Origin: Periweissella beninensis
GTDB lineage: Bacteria; Bacillota; Bacilli; Lactobacillales; Lactobacillaceae
Assembly (NCBI RefSeq): GCF_016908275.1
Contig: NZ_JAFBDN010000007.1
Span: 1 to 64,000, forward strand
Length of the DNA stretch: 64,000 bases
Direction of reading: 5' to 3'
In this document: positions 36,061 to 47,112 of the stretch, one piece after another
Layout of the letters: each line of letters starts with the position of its first letter
Numbering within the stretch: position 1 is the stretch's first letter
Notes under the pieces: model-generated
The model's database searches: none
What the model was told of the DNA's origin: nothing
Seen by the model: only the letters and a program-made list of their open reading frames with translations
Position numbers and translations under genes: made by a program

Positions 36061-36404
36061 CGTAGTGAGGCTAAGCAAAGTGTCTATATAGAGGAGCAAC
36101 AGTATCAACTAGTAGTGAATAGCACAGCACCGATGTTTAAATCGTGTGGTCATAAGTATTATAGATTACGTATATAATAGATGAGCGATTAATTCATTCG
36201 TAATAATAAGTGTTGAAACCAACGCGATCATATGTAATTATATAAATGTAAAAATTAAAAAAATAATTGTCGTTTTAATCTGCAATTAATCTTTTAACAG
36301 CGAATATTAGTTAGTCTGGCTTTTTATGAAAAATAATTATTAAATAATAGCGAAAATCAGAATTTCACTTAGATTGGAAACTGATTAAATTTTTCTTAGG
36401 TAAT

Positions 36405-36433
36405 TTTACCAAACGATGCTTTTTAGGTATAAT
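36405..36433 (+). promoter_or_regulatory. Putative promoter of stp-prkC
   Basis: TTTACC (36405-36410) and TATAAT (36428-36433) are separated by 17 nt, 35 nt before the phosphatase start. Confidence 0.55.
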
Positions 36434-36468
36434 TGGCTAATGGCGTAGTTTCTAAGGAGTTAATATCA

Positions 36469-37221
36469 ATGAAAGTAGCATTTCAAACGGATATAGGGTT
36501 AAGACGGCAATCTAATCAAGATTACGTAGGGACTTTTAAAAATAAAAAGGGATACACATTTGCGATGGTTGCAGATGGAGTTGGTGGCCAAGCAGCGGGG
36601 GATGTCGCATCAACAATGGCGGTTTTACATCTTGGTAATCAATGGGAACTAGATGACATTAGTACTCCAAAAAGAGCGAAGGAGTGGTTACTTGGGCAAG
36701 TGAAGAATGAAAATGCAGCGATTTTAGCAGCTTCACAACGCTTTAGGGACTTGCAAGGCATGGCCACAACGTTAGTAGCAACCATGATCTTTGATGATCA
36801 GCTACTAATGGCTAACATTGGTGACTCGCGGGGCTATGTTCTACATAAACAAGAATTAACACAAATAACGACAGATCATTCTTTAGTTAATGAATTAGTT
36901 AAAAATGGTAAAATTAAACCGGAAGATGCACAACTACATCCGGATAAAAATATTATTACTCGTTGGTTGGGGGTTAACGACGAAGCACTATTGGACACAT
37001 ATACATACATGATAAAACCGGGGGACATCATTATGTTATCAACGGATGGACTAACAAATTTTGTTACAGATTCAGAAATAAAAGATATCTTATCGGCAGA
37101 ACTAACGTTAGATAAGAAAGTAAAAAACTTAGTAAAAAAAGCAAATAAAGCAGGTGGCCGTGATAATATTACGGTTCTTTTATTAGAACGTGAACTCGAG
37201 GTAAAGAACTATGATGCCTAA
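36469..37221 (+). CDS. stp: PP2C-type Ser/Thr protein phosphatase (Stp/PrpC)
   Basis: A 250-residue PP2C phosphatase that reverses phosphorylation by the adjacent PASTA kinase. Conserved metal and active-site motifs include DIGLRRQSNQD (6-16), VADGVGGQAAGD (about 36-47), IGDSRGY (about 110-116), STDGLTNF and RDNITVLLLE near the C-terminus. The start at 36469 is chosen since AAGGAG is 9 nt upstream, giving the usual length. Its end overlaps the start of prkC by 11 nt, the conserved phosphatase-kinase pairing. Confidence 0.94.
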   Translation: MKVAFQTDIGLRRQSNQDYVGTFKNKKGYTFAMVADGVGGQAAGDVASTMAVLHLGNQWELDDISTPKRAKEWLLGQVKNENAAILAASQRFRDLQGMATTLVATMIFDDQLLMANIGDSRGYVLHKQELTQITTDHSLVNELVKNGKIKPEDAQLHPDKNIITRWLGVNDEALLDTYTYMIKPGDIIMLSTDGLTNFVTDSEIKDILSAELTLDKKVKNLVKKANKAGGRDNITVLLLERELEVKNYDA

Positions 37222-39223
37222 TCAAATTATTGGTGGTCGGTATCAAATAAAGCGACCATTAGGTGAAGGTGGCATGGCTAATGTTTATTTAGCCCATGAT
37301 CTAATTTTAGATCGGGATGTATCGCTAAAAATTTTACGCATTGATATGGCTAGTGATGTGCGCACATCACAGCGTTTTTATCGGGAAGCGGTGGCTGCTA
37401 CTGAATTAGTGCATCCAAATATTGTTTCTTTATATGATTATGGTGAAGATCAGGGCATGCAATACCTTGTCATGGAATATATTGATGGTATGGATTTAAA
37501 GAGTTACATTAAAGAGACTTTCCCAATTCCATACGAAAAAGTAATAAAGATTATGGAACAAATTCTCTCAGCGGTTGCTACGGCACATCAGGCAGGGATT
37601 ATTCATCGGGATTTAAAGCCACAAAATATTTTAATTGATAAGCATGAAGTTGCTAAAATTTCAGATTTTGGAATAGCATTAACTAATGATGCCGTATCAA
37701 TGACACAAACTAATACTATTTTAGGCTCAGTTCATTATTTATCACCTGAACAAACGCGTGGAGGGATGGCAACCGATCGTTCTGATGTGTATTCGTTAGG
37801 TATTATTTTGTTTGAAATGCTGGTGGGGCATGTCCCTTTTGAAGGGGATAATGCTGTCGCAATTGCGTTGCAACATTCACAATCAGAAATTCCAGATTTA
37901 AAAGAATTAGATTCAAAAATTCCACAACCAATGGAAAACGTTGTATTACGAGCAACCGCTAAAGATCCAACATTAAGATATACTTCAGTGGCTGAAATGG
38001 CGACTGACCTTAGTAGTGTCTTAGCACCACAACGAGCAAGTGAACCACGCTTTATACCAGGGCGAATTGATGATGAAGCCACGAAAATTATTCCATTAGC
38101 TGACTTACAGTCAGAGTATGATGAAGATTTTGTAGATAATGCGAATGACCCGGTTGAAGAGGTTATGCAAAAACCAATCAAGAAAAAGCATCGCAAGCTG
38201 TGGTTGATGTTGGGTAGTCTAATGATGGCATTATTAGTTGGCGTAGGTATATTTGCATTTGAAAATAAGACCGTTGAGGTACCAAATTTAGTAAATAAAA
38301 GTCAAGCTAATGCGGTTAAGCTAATTCAAGATAATGACTTAAAGGTAGGCACAATTACTAAAACATCCTCCCAAAAAATAAATAGTGGCAATGTTATTTC
38401 GGCAACTCCAGGCTACAATAAGCAGGTTAAAAAAGGGACAACGGTTGATTTAGTAATTTCTAGTGGCCGTAAACTAATTCGGCTTGGTGACTATACTGGT
38501 GAAGAATATACTGAAGTAGCCACAACGCTCAAAACAAAGGGTTTTACTACCAAAGCGAAACGTGTTACCTCAAATGAAATTCCGGTTGGCGAAATTATTA
38601 GTCAAAATATCAATGCGGAGACTAAAGTAGATCCCACAACGACGACGGTGACGTTTAATGTGAGTGCGGGGCCAAATAAAATAACGGTACCAGATTTTAC
38701 AAATGCAAGTCCTGCAAAATTTTATAATTGGGCAAATAACAATAATATTAAAATTTTGCAGCCTAATAGTACTTATTCAACTAAAGTCGCTAAAGGTAAA
38801 ATTGTTGAACAAAGTGTTGTGAGTGGGCAAACGGTCGAGGAAGGTGATACTATGCGGGTAACTTTATCTAAAGGACCTAAAAAGATAACGATTCCGAACT
38901 TTATTGGTGCAACGCGGGCGAAGGTTAAAGCCTGGGCAAGTAGTAATTCCATCAATTTAAAAATTGAAAATGACAACAGTGATGATAATAATGAGGTTGT
39001 TAAACAAAGCCCTAGCAAAAATACGCAAATCAGTCTAGGTAGTACTTTAACGATTACATTAGCGGATACAACTACAAGTTCAAGTAGTGCTACGAATTCT
39101 CAAAAGCAAGAGAGTAGTGAAGACTCTAAAAATGCTTCCAGTACCGATAGTAGTCAAAGTAGTTCAAGTGGCTCAAGTGGCTCAAGTAGTCAAGCAACTA
39201 GTACTAGTGATGATGATGATTGA
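37211..39223 (+). CDS. prkC: PASTA-domain Ser/Thr protein kinase (PrkC/StkP)
   Basis: A 670-residue eukaryotic-like kinase. The kinase domain (about 10-275) has the glycine loop GEGGMANVYLAHD, catalytic HRDLKPQN near 132 and DFGIA near 152. One membrane helix (about 329-349) separates it from an outer part with four PASTA repeats (about 355-610) that bind muropeptides or lipid II, then a Ser/Thr-rich tail of about 50 residues ending in Asp residues. It senses cell-wall state and phosphorylates division and wall enzymes. The usual downstream rsgA-rpe genes are absent; a terminator follows. Confidence 0.94.
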   Translation: MMPNQIIGGRYQIKRPLGEGGMANVYLAHDLILDRDVSLKILRIDMASDVRTSQRFYREAVAATELVHPNIVSLYDYGEDQGMQYLVMEYIDGMDLKSYIKETFPIPYEKVIKIMEQILSAVATAHQAGIIHRDLKPQNILIDKHEVAKISDFGIALTNDAVSMTQTNTILGSVHYLSPEQTRGGMATDRSDVYSLGIILFEMLVGHVPFEGDNAVAIALQHSQSEIPDLKELDSKIPQPMENVVLRATAKDPTLRYTSVAEMATDLSSVLAPQRASEPRFIPGRIDDEATKIIPLADLQSEYDEDFVDNANDPVEEVMQKPIKKKHRKLWLMLGSLMMALLVGVGIFAFENKTVEVPNLVNKSQANAVKLIQDNDLKVGTITKTSSQKINSGNVISATPGYNKQVKKGTTVDLVISSGRKLIRLGDYTGEEYTEVATTLKTKGFTTKAKRVTSNEIPVGEIISQNINAETKVDPTTTTVTFNVSAGPNKITVPDFTNASPAKFYNWANNNNIKILQPNSTYSTKVAKGKIVEQSVVSGQTVEEGDTMRVTLSKGPKKITIPNFIGATRAKVKAWASSNSINLKIENDNSDDNNEVVKQSPSKNTQISLGSTLTITLADTTTSSSSATNSQKQESSEDSKNASSTDSSQSSSSGSSGSSSQATSTSDDDD

Positions 39224-39251
39224 TTAAAAAATGTTTTAGGTTATATGTGAG

Positions 39252-39286
39252 AAGGCCAATGCTAGTTTTAGCGGCCTTTTTTTTAT
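39252..39286 (+). terminator. Terminator of stp-prkC
   Basis: AAGGCC...GCTA pairs with TAGC...GGCCTT and is followed by a run of T residues. Confidence 0.85.
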
Positions 39287-39371
39287 AAAAAGTTTAGTTT
39301 ATTTATCATAGGTATGCTTAATTATAGTAGGTATGGTAAAATTTAAGATTGAGTAACAATGGAGGTGAACC

Positions 39372-40145
39372 GTGTTTGGATTTAAAGGAAAAAAACAACC
39401 CACGATAGATAGCAATGAAACATTAGACTTGCAACGTATACCAAAGCATGTGGCAATAATTATGGATGGTAATGGGCGTTGGGCTCAACAAAGACATTTA
39501 CCACGCATCGCTGGTCATAAAGAAGGAATGAACACTGTTAAAAAAATAACGATGGTTGCTAATGATTTAGGTATTCAAGTTTTAACACTGTATGCTTTTT
39601 CAACTGAGAATTGGAAACGGCCAGATCAGGAAGTTAATTATTTAATGGGTTTACCTGTAACTTTTTTTGATACATTTGTACCAGAGCTCATTGCTAATAA
39701 TATTCAAGTTCAGGTGATTGGCTATACGGATCAATTACCAGCAAAAACACAAAAAGCCGTGAATAATGCAATTGAGCAGACTAAAAATAATACGGGCATG
39801 GTTTTAAATTTTGCTTTAAATTATGGTAGCCGAGCAGAAATCGTGAGTGCAGTACAAGCGATTAGTCAAGAAGTGGTTACTAACAATTTAACAATTGAGG
39901 CGATTGATGAAACATTAATCAGTGAGCACTTGATGACAAAACAGCTTAATGAGCTTGCTGATCCAGATGTAATTATTCGAACCAGTGGCGAGCAACGTAT
40001 TAGTAATTTTTTACTTTGGCAAATCGCCTATAGTGAGTTTGTGTTTATTGATGAGCATTGGCCAGCAGTTGATGCTACTATTTTTAAACATGCGTTGTTC
40101 CTTTATCAAAAACGGGATCGTCGTTTTGGCGGTTTAAATAAGTAG
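39372..40145 (+). CDS. uppS: Undecaprenyl diphosphate synthase (isoprenyl transferase)
   Basis: A 257-residue cis-prenyltransferase that condenses IPP onto FPP to give undecaprenyl-PP, the wall carrier lipid. Motifs: IIMDGNGRWA (about 31-40), HKEG near 52, AFSTENWKRP near 78-87, and RTSGEQRISNFLLWQ near 206-220. It consumes IPP made by the mevalonate operon in this window. The start is GTG 39372 with GGAGGTGAA upstream. First gene of uppS-cdsA-rseP-proS, a conserved Firmicutes order. Confidence 0.95.
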   Translation: MFGFKGKKQPTIDSNETLDLQRIPKHVAIIMDGNGRWAQQRHLPRIAGHKEGMNTVKKITMVANDLGIQVLTLYAFSTENWKRPDQEVNYLMGLPVTFFDTFVPELIANNIQVQVIGYTDQLPAKTQKAVNNAIEQTKNNTGMVLNFALNYGSRAEIVSAVQAISQEVVTNNLTIEAIDETLISEHLMTKQLNELADPDVIIRTSGEQRISNFLLWQIAYSEFVFIDEHWPAVDATIFKHALFLYQKRDRRFGGLNK

Positions 40146-40166
40146 AAGTGGAGAAAATAAAAAACA

Positions 40167-40964
40167 ATGAAAACTAGAGTGTTAACGGCGATTGTTGCCT
40201 TAGCTGTTTTTATCCCATTATTAATATTAGGTGGTTTACCATTACAAATTTTGATTGCCTTTATGGCGATTGTAGCGGTTGATGAAATTTTAATCATGCG
40301 AAAAAAACTATTAATTTCATTTGAAGCGATTATTAGTAATATTGCAGTGATAATCGCAGTTCTACCAACTAGTTGGTGGCAAAATAATACGATTAAAATT
40401 TTAAGCCAAAATAATTTGATGTATCTCTTCATTATTTTGATGCTTTTACACACGGTAATTAGTAAAAATCATTTTACGTTTGATGATGCGGCGATTATGG
40501 TACTGACGGTCTTTTACGTCGGCTTTGGGTTCCATTTCTTTATGAGCGCGAGAAATATGAATAACGGTTTAGCAACCCTTTTTTATGCGTTATTAATTGT
40601 CTGGATAACGGACTCAGGTGCCTATTTAGTCGGCCGACAAATTGGTAAGCATAAGTTGGCCCCACGCATTAGTCCCAATAAAACTTGGGAAGGGTCAATT
40701 GGCGGAACAGTTGTTTCAGTAATTGTTTCGGCAATTTATCTTTTATTTTTTCCACAGACGTATAGTTGGTCAATTATGATTGTTATTTCATTGATTGCAT
40801 CGTGCGCGGGACAATTTGGTGACTTGATTGAATCAGCGTTAAAACGCTATTATAATGTAAAGGATTCAGGTAAAATTTTACCAGGGCATGGTGGTATATT
40901 GGACCGGTTTGATAGTCTCTTATTAGTACTACCAGTTTTATATTTACTGGGCGTAATAAATTAG
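40167..40964 (+). CDS. cdsA: Phosphatidate cytidylyltransferase
   Basis: A 265-residue membrane enzyme forming CDP-diacylglycerol from phosphatidic acid and CTP. It has about seven to eight hydrophobic segments and the CDP-diglyceride synthetase signature near the C-terminus (SALKRYYNVKDSG, LPGHGGILDRFDS). The ISPNKTWEGSIGG motif near 170 is conserved. It lies between uppS and rseP. Confidence 0.95.
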   Translation: MKTRVLTAIVALAVFIPLLILGGLPLQILIAFMAIVAVDEILIMRKKLLISFEAIISNIAVIIAVLPTSWWQNNTIKILSQNNLMYLFIILMLLHTVISKNHFTFDDAAIMVLTVFYVGFGFHFFMSARNMNNGLATLFYALLIVWITDSGAYLVGRQIGKHKLAPRISPNKTWEGSIGGTVVSVIVSAIYLLFFPQTYSWSIMIVISLIASCAGQFGDLIESALKRYYNVKDSGKILPGHGGILDRFDSLLLVLPVLYLLGVIN

Positions 40965-40982
40965 AAAAGTGAGGATAAATAT

Positions 40983-42263
40983 TTGCACAATTTGTTAATA
41001 ACAATTGCAACCTTTATTATTGTATTTGGGATATTGGTTATTGTTCATGAATTTGGTCATTTTTATTTTGCAAAAAAATCAGGAATTCTAGTTCGTGAAT
41101 TTTCAATCGGAATGGGGCCTAAAATCTTAGCTTTTCGTAAAAATAATACTAGTTATACATTACGGTTGCTACCAGTTGGTGGTTATGTCCGGATGGCTGG
41201 TGCGCAAGAAGATGTTGACGATTTACAACCAGGAAAGATGGTTAGTTTACAATTAAATGATGATAGCCAAGTTGTTCGGATAAACGCATCAGATAAACAA
41301 ATGCTTTTTCAAGGTATTCCAGTTCAAGTTAGTAAATTTGATCTAGTTGATGAACTGTGGATTGAAGGTTATGAAAATGCTGATGAAAATCAATTTAAAC
41401 GGTTTTACGTTAACCATGATGCAACCATTATTGAACAAGATGGGATTGAAGTGCAGATTGCACCACGGGATGTCCATTTTGAATCAGCTAAATTGTGGCA
41501 ACGAGCGTTGGTTAGTTTTGCAGGTCCGTTAAATAACTTTATTTTAGCGGTCGTTGTCTTTGCACTGGTCGGTCTTTTACAAGGTGGTGTGCCCGCACAA
41601 AATAATAAGTTAGGGGTTGTCTCAGATAACTCAGTTGCGCAAAAAGCTGGCTTAAAAGCGGGGGATCAAATTTTAGCACTTGATCATAAAAAAGTAACCG
41701 ATTGGACATCAATGGCTACTAAAATTCAAAGTTCGGCAGGACAAAAAGTAGCTGTTACTTATAAACGTGGGGCTAGCGTCAAAACCATTACGGTCGTTCC
41801 TAAAAAAGTAACAGTTAGTGGTCAAACAATTGGCTTAATTGGGGTTTCATATCAAATTAAATACGACTTGGCCAGTCGGATTATGTATGGCTTTACGGGT
41901 ACTTGGGCGATGATTGAACGCATTTGGCATGCCTTAGCTAATTTATTTACGGGTGGTTTTACACTGAATAAATTGGGAGGACCAGTGGCCATTTTTGCTA
42001 ATACTGAACAGGCTGCGCAAAATGGTGTTGTTTCCGTATTAACGTTTATGGCTTTCTTAAGTGTTAACTTAGGAATTGTTAATCTTTTGCCAATTCCGGC
42101 ACTAGATGGTGGTAAATTATTATTAAATCTAGTTGAAGCAGTACGGCGAAAGAAGTTATCTGAAAAAAGTGAAAATGCGGTGCAAATTGCTGGGTTTGTA
42201 TTTTTAATGCTTTTAATGCTTGCGGTAACATTTAATGATATTTATCGTTATTTTATAAAATAA
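40983..42263 (+). CDS. rseP: Site-2 RIP metalloprotease RseP
   Basis: A 426-residue intramembrane zinc protease. The HEFGH motif lies in the first membrane helix (about 22-26) and the second conserved motif NLLPIPALDGGK near 365 completes the active site; a PDZ domain (about 200-280) lies between. A segment of about 60 residues ahead of the PDZ (about 85-150) is longer than in Bacillus RasP. It cleaves anti-sigma factors or signal peptide remnants in the membrane. Start is TTG 40983 with GTGAGGAT 8 nt upstream. Confidence 0.93.
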   Translation: MHNLLITIATFIIVFGILVIVHEFGHFYFAKKSGILVREFSIGMGPKILAFRKNNTSYTLRLLPVGGYVRMAGAQEDVDDLQPGKMVSLQLNDDSQVVRINASDKQMLFQGIPVQVSKFDLVDELWIEGYENADENQFKRFYVNHDATIIEQDGIEVQIAPRDVHFESAKLWQRALVSFAGPLNNFILAVVVFALVGLLQGGVPAQNNKLGVVSDNSVAQKAGLKAGDQILALDHKKVTDWTSMATKIQSSAGQKVAVTYKRGASVKTITVVPKKVTVSGQTIGLIGVSYQIKYDLASRIMYGFTGTWAMIERIWHALANLFTGGFTLNKLGGPVAIFANTEQAAQNGVVSVLTFMAFLSVNLGIVNLLPIPALDGGKLLLNLVEAVRRKKLSEKSENAVQIAGFVFLMLLMLAVTFNDIYRYFIK

Positions 42264-43994
<1,731 letters not shown>

Positions 43995-44012
43995 GTACAG
44001 AATAATTAAGTA

Positions 44013-44062
44013 AAAAAAGCTAGGCTAAACAATTGTGATTAAATTGTTCAGTCTAGCTTTTT
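44013..44062. terminator. Terminator of the uppS-proS operon
   Basis: A long imperfect stem (AAAAAGCTAG...AACAATT with AATTGTT...CTAGCTTTTT) flanked by A- and T-runs. It lies between proS and a convergent minus-strand gene and can serve both. Confidence 0.85.
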
Positions 44063-44155
44063 AATAATTAAGCTACCAATTTGGTAATATTAAGCATACA
44101 AGTTTCATAATTTAAGTGGTATCTTTTTAAAATCATTTAAACTAATTTGGTATAC

Positions 44156-44665
44156 TTACTTGGAGCTAGCAAAGTGTTGGCGAAATTCAAAATTAGCTTC
44201 ATGAAGATTATTATAGGCATTTTGTTCATAATCTTTGAAAAAATAATTATCAGATTTTTTCCAACGTTGCCAAGTGAGGGCATCGGACCAAACTGTTAAA
44301 ATGGTTAAATTATTATCACCAGTTGCGTGTTTACGCATAACGATAATTGCTGTTAAGCCAGTAACTAAGGGTTGGTTAAACCAACGATTTAAACGGGCTT
44401 CAAATAATTCTAAATTTTCAGGATAAACAGTTAAAAAGGAATAATTAAAAAAGCCATGCCAATTAGGTTTACCATGATAATTAATAACGTTATACGTTAC
44501 GCCAGATTTAAAAATATTTTCTTGTTCGGATAAATCAAGCATTTGTAAACTGTCATTGGTCGAAGAACTAGGCGATAAAACGATAAACTCACGTTCCGGA
44601 TATGCCGAGCGTAGGTCAGCTAAAATTTGTTTTGAACCATAAGTTAAGTTAAGTTTTCGTAACAT
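44156..44665 (-). CDS. Antibiotic-biosynthesis-monooxygenase-like protein (dimeric alpha/beta barrel)
   Basis: The 169-residue product has a C-terminal half (about 65-150) with the strand-helix pattern of ABM/heme-degrading monooxygenase-like barrels: FLTVYPENLELFEARL, IIVMRKHATGDNNLTILTVW and SDALTWQRWKKSD. No catalytic residue can be assigned, and heme use is unproven. The start at 44665 (MLRKLNLTYG) is chosen because GGAGGTAG lies 7 nt before it, rather than 44698. Monocistronic. Confidence 0.55.
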   Translation of the reverse strand: MLRKLNLTYGSKQILADLRSAYPEREFIVLSPSSSTNDSLQMLDLSEQENIFKSGVTYNVINYHGKPNWHGFFNYSFLTVYPENLELFEARLNRWFNQPLVTGLTAIIVMRKHATGDNNLTILTVWSDALTWQRWKKSDNYFFKDYEQNAYNNLHEANFEFRQHFASSK

Positions 44666-44745
44666 AATGCTACCTCCAGTGTAATTTGTGTTCAACATAA
44701 GTATAGACTAAAATAAAGTAAAAAGTATTCAAGAGGGGAATTTTT

Positions 44746-45489
44746 ATGAAATTAACAGTTTTAGGTTATTACGGTGGCTATCCAGCCAAAGGGATTGGGA
44801 CAAGCAGTTTTTTATTAACTGCTACTAATGGTTATCAATTATTAATTGATTGTGGTAGTGGGGCTTTAATGGCCCTAGAACGAATTTTAGATCCGTTAAA
44901 ATTAAATGCGGTTATTTTATCACACTATCACGCTGATCATATTGCGGATATTGGAGTACTTCAACACTATTGGCAACTAGCACCAGGAAATAAGGCGCAA
45001 CCAATGCTACCAATTTATGGGTCACCATTAGATGAGCCCCATTTTAACCAATTGGATTGGCCAAACGCGACAGAGAAACATCCTTATCAAGTTGAAAAAA
45101 AACTGAAAATTGGGCCGTTTACGATTTCGTTTTTTCAAACTAACCATCCTGTAGCTACATCTGCGATGCGCTTTAAAGAGGATGACAGTGATAAGGAATT
45201 TGTCTATACGGCTGATACTACTGTTTGTGCCGATTTACCGGAATTTATTCAAGGGGCAGAGGTCCTCCTAGCTGATACCAATTTTTATGCGGATAAAACT
45301 GGGCAAAGATGGCATCTAACAGCACCTGAGGCTGGCGAATTAGCTAAAATGGCGAAAGTTCCAAATCTTTGGTTAACGCATTTGCCACAAACTGGGTTAT
45401 TAACAACGTTGGTAACGCAAGCCCAACAAGCGGCTGGCCAGAAGGTTAATGTGCAACGCGTCCATCAAGGTCAAATAATAAAAATATAA
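44746..45489 (+). CDS. Metallo-beta-lactamase-fold hydrolase (RNase Z-like)
   Basis: A 247-residue MBL-fold protein with metal-binding motif SHYHADH at about 64-70, TNHPVAT with a conserved His near 132, YTADT near 151 and LTHLPQTG near 211. It resembles the YhfI/RNase Z-like group that hydrolyses phosphodiesters or cyclic nucleotides; substrate unknown. Start ATG 44746 with GAGGGGAA upstream. Divergent from the ABM-like gene and followed by spx. Confidence 0.8.
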   Translation: MKLTVLGYYGGYPAKGIGTSSFLLTATNGYQLLIDCGSGALMALERILDPLKLNAVILSHYHADHIADIGVLQHYWQLAPGNKAQPMLPIYGSPLDEPHFNQLDWPNATEKHPYQVEKKLKIGPFTISFFQTNHPVATSAMRFKEDDSDKEFVYTADTTVCADLPEFIQGAEVLLADTNFYADKTGQRWHLTAPEAGELAKMAKVPNLWLTHLPQTGLLTTLVTQAQQAAGQKVNVQRVHQGQIIKI

Positions 45490-45528
45490 TAAAAACTTAC
45501 TTTTTTTCAGTTAATTTTGTAAAAAGGG

Positions 45529-45557
45529 TTACATTTTATAATCAACTTGTATATAAT
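45529..45557 (+). promoter_or_regulatory. Putative spx promoter
   Basis: TTACAT (45529-45534) and TATAAT (45552-45557) are 17 nt apart and about 60 nt before spx. Confidence 0.5.
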
Positions 45558-45617
45558 GAGAATAGTTAGATAAAATTAATAGCAAACAAGACCGTTAAAG
45601 AATTGGAGGCAACCACT

Positions 45618-46022
45618 ATGAAGGTAACGTTATACAGTTCGTCAAGTTGCACATCATGTCGGAAAGCACGCAAATGGCTTGAAGAGAATAACATTCCATT
45701 TACGGAACGCAATATTTTCAAACAACCTTTAACCGAGGATGAGATTAAAGATATCTTACGCTTAACCGAAGATGGAACCGAAGAGATTATTTCTACCCGT
45801 TCAAAAGTATTCACTGATATGCATATTCGTTTAGATGATTTAAAACTAGGTCAATTAGTTGCGTTAATTCAAGAGAAGCCCGCAATTTTAAAACGCCCAA
45901 TCATGATGGACGATCGTCGTTTACAAGTTGGATACAATGAGGACGAAATTAGATTATTCCTGCCACGTCAGGTTCGAAAAGCCGAACTAAAGCGCGCGCA
46001 GTTAATGGATAATCTAGCATAA
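45618..46022 (+). CDS. spx: Transcriptional regulator Spx
   Basis: A 134-residue ArsC-fold regulator that binds the RNA polymerase alpha C-terminal domain under thiol/oxidative stress. The redox switch is C11-x2-C14 ([13 protein letters not shown]), and the RPI.MD segment ([14 protein letters not shown] near 100-113) is typical of the family. The start at 45618 has TTGGAGG 8 nt upstream; the TTG at 45603 overlaps that site. Its likely degradation adaptor spxH is at 4840-5442, far from here. Confidence 0.92.
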   Translation: MKVTLYSSSSCTSCRKARKWLEENNIPFTERNIFKQPLTEDEIKDILRLTEDGTEEIISTRSKVFTDMHIRLDDLKLGQLVALIQEKPAILKRPIMMDDRRLQVGYNEDEIRLFLPRQVRKAELKRAQLMDNLA

Positions 46023-46181
46023 GAGAGATTGAAAAGATTACTGTGAGGGTGTTATGTAAATGACAGCCTTTTTTTATTGTGTTTTCGTTGAAAAATTTTA
46101 AAAAATTAGTAAAATATAGTAGATAGGGGTGTTGTAACAAAATGTTGGAATAGCTCTAAAGTAGAAAGGATGTGGCTGGTC

Positions 46182-46985
46182 ATGAAGAGTTTACGAGTAA
46201 ATGATAATGTCATTCGTGTGAGCCTAGCCGAAGATGATTTTAAAAAATTAGGTTTTACTTTAGGGGATGTCATTCATGGTGATGTTGATGTACAAGATAT
46301 ATTTGACGAAGTGATTGATGAACTTGATGTAAATGATGAGTTTGAAGTTGTGGGGCAATGTGCAATGCAATTAGCACCAGCTTATGGAGGACTCGAATTA
46401 TATATTAGTAATAGTGAAGATGCTGATGCTTTTAAAAAATTTATGTCAGATGCTGAGTACTTTAAGGATGTTTTTGGTTATCCAATTAAAGACATGGCTG
46501 ATGGCACGCATTATGATATTAAATTAATGCCAGAAGATTTTTTAGCTAGTCTTAAAGATTTGATTGAAGATCCTGAACTTTTAGATCGGTTTGCTAAAGA
46601 ACATTTGGCCAAAACTGATAATAGTTCAGCTTTTGAGGAAAGTTTAAAAGAAGTCTCAAAAGTAATCGCTAAGCAAGAAACGCATGAATTACATGACTAT
46701 TTGCCAGTTTTTAAATTTGCAAGCTTTGAAAATTTTGTCCAATTAGCACAAGATTTAGTCTTTATCAATGGGTTAAGTCATTTATATACCTATGAGGATG
46801 AATACTACTTAGTATTAGAATTTAAAGATATTACAGTAATTGATGATGCAATTTCACATGTTGTTGAACATACATTGGAATATAGTCAATTAGTTAAAAT
46901 GGCATCTGCTAATATTTTACATGAGCATGGGCAATTGGTCATGAAAGATGTTGCAATTGAGTTAGCACGATACTATTTTAAATAA
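46182..46985 (+). CDS. mecA: Adaptor protein MecA
   Basis: A 267-residue MecA adaptor, which delivers substrates such as ComK/ComX or ComS-like factors to ClpC/ClpP. The N-terminal substrate-binding domain starts SLRVNDNVIRVSLAEDDF; an acidic linker (about 95-155) leads to a C-terminal ClpC-binding domain (about 165-260). The start at 46182 fits homologues better than 46170, although the ribosome site AAAGGA is about 11 nt away. Lies between spx and coiA, the known Firmicutes order, and ends at a terminator. Confidence 0.9.
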   Translation: MKSLRVNDNVIRVSLAEDDFKKLGFTLGDVIHGDVDVQDIFDEVIDELDVNDEFEVVGQCAMQLAPAYGGLELYISNSEDADAFKKFMSDAEYFKDVFGYPIKDMADGTHYDIKLMPEDFLASLKDLIEDPELLDRFAKEHLAKTDNSSAFEESLKEVSKVIAKQETHELHDYLPVFKFASFENFVQLAQDLVFINGLSHLYTYEDEYYLVLEFKDITVIDDAISHVVEHTLEYSQLVKMASANILHEHGQLVMKDVAIELARYYFK

Positions 46986-47015
46986 AGCATATTACTAGTT
47001 TATAAGTGCAAACCG

Positions 47016-47049
47016 GCAGCCACCATATTTATAAGGTGGCTGCTTTTTT
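47016..47049 (+). terminator. Terminator of mecA
   Basis: GCAGCCACC (47016-47024) pairs with GGTGGCTGC (47035-47043), followed by six T residues. Confidence 0.9.
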
Positions 47050-47112
47050 GATGCCGTAATATCCGCTTAATGCGTATTTTAAAAGTATAGATTAGAAGGG
47101 GGTATCACTAAT

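Larger units (their letters stand above)
35973..36468. other. About 500-bp AT-rich gap before the PP2C/PASTA kinase operon
   Basis: No gene is supported. It contains the ytxGH terminator (36027-36060) and the promoter at 36405-36433. The middle part (36070-36400) is strongly AT-rich and closed in all frames; no repeat or structured element stands out there. Confidence 0.5.

Noticed and set aside
37735-38196. Minus-strand frame of 153 codons inside prkC
   Set aside because: It is antisense to the conserved kinase domain, whose motifs are intact.
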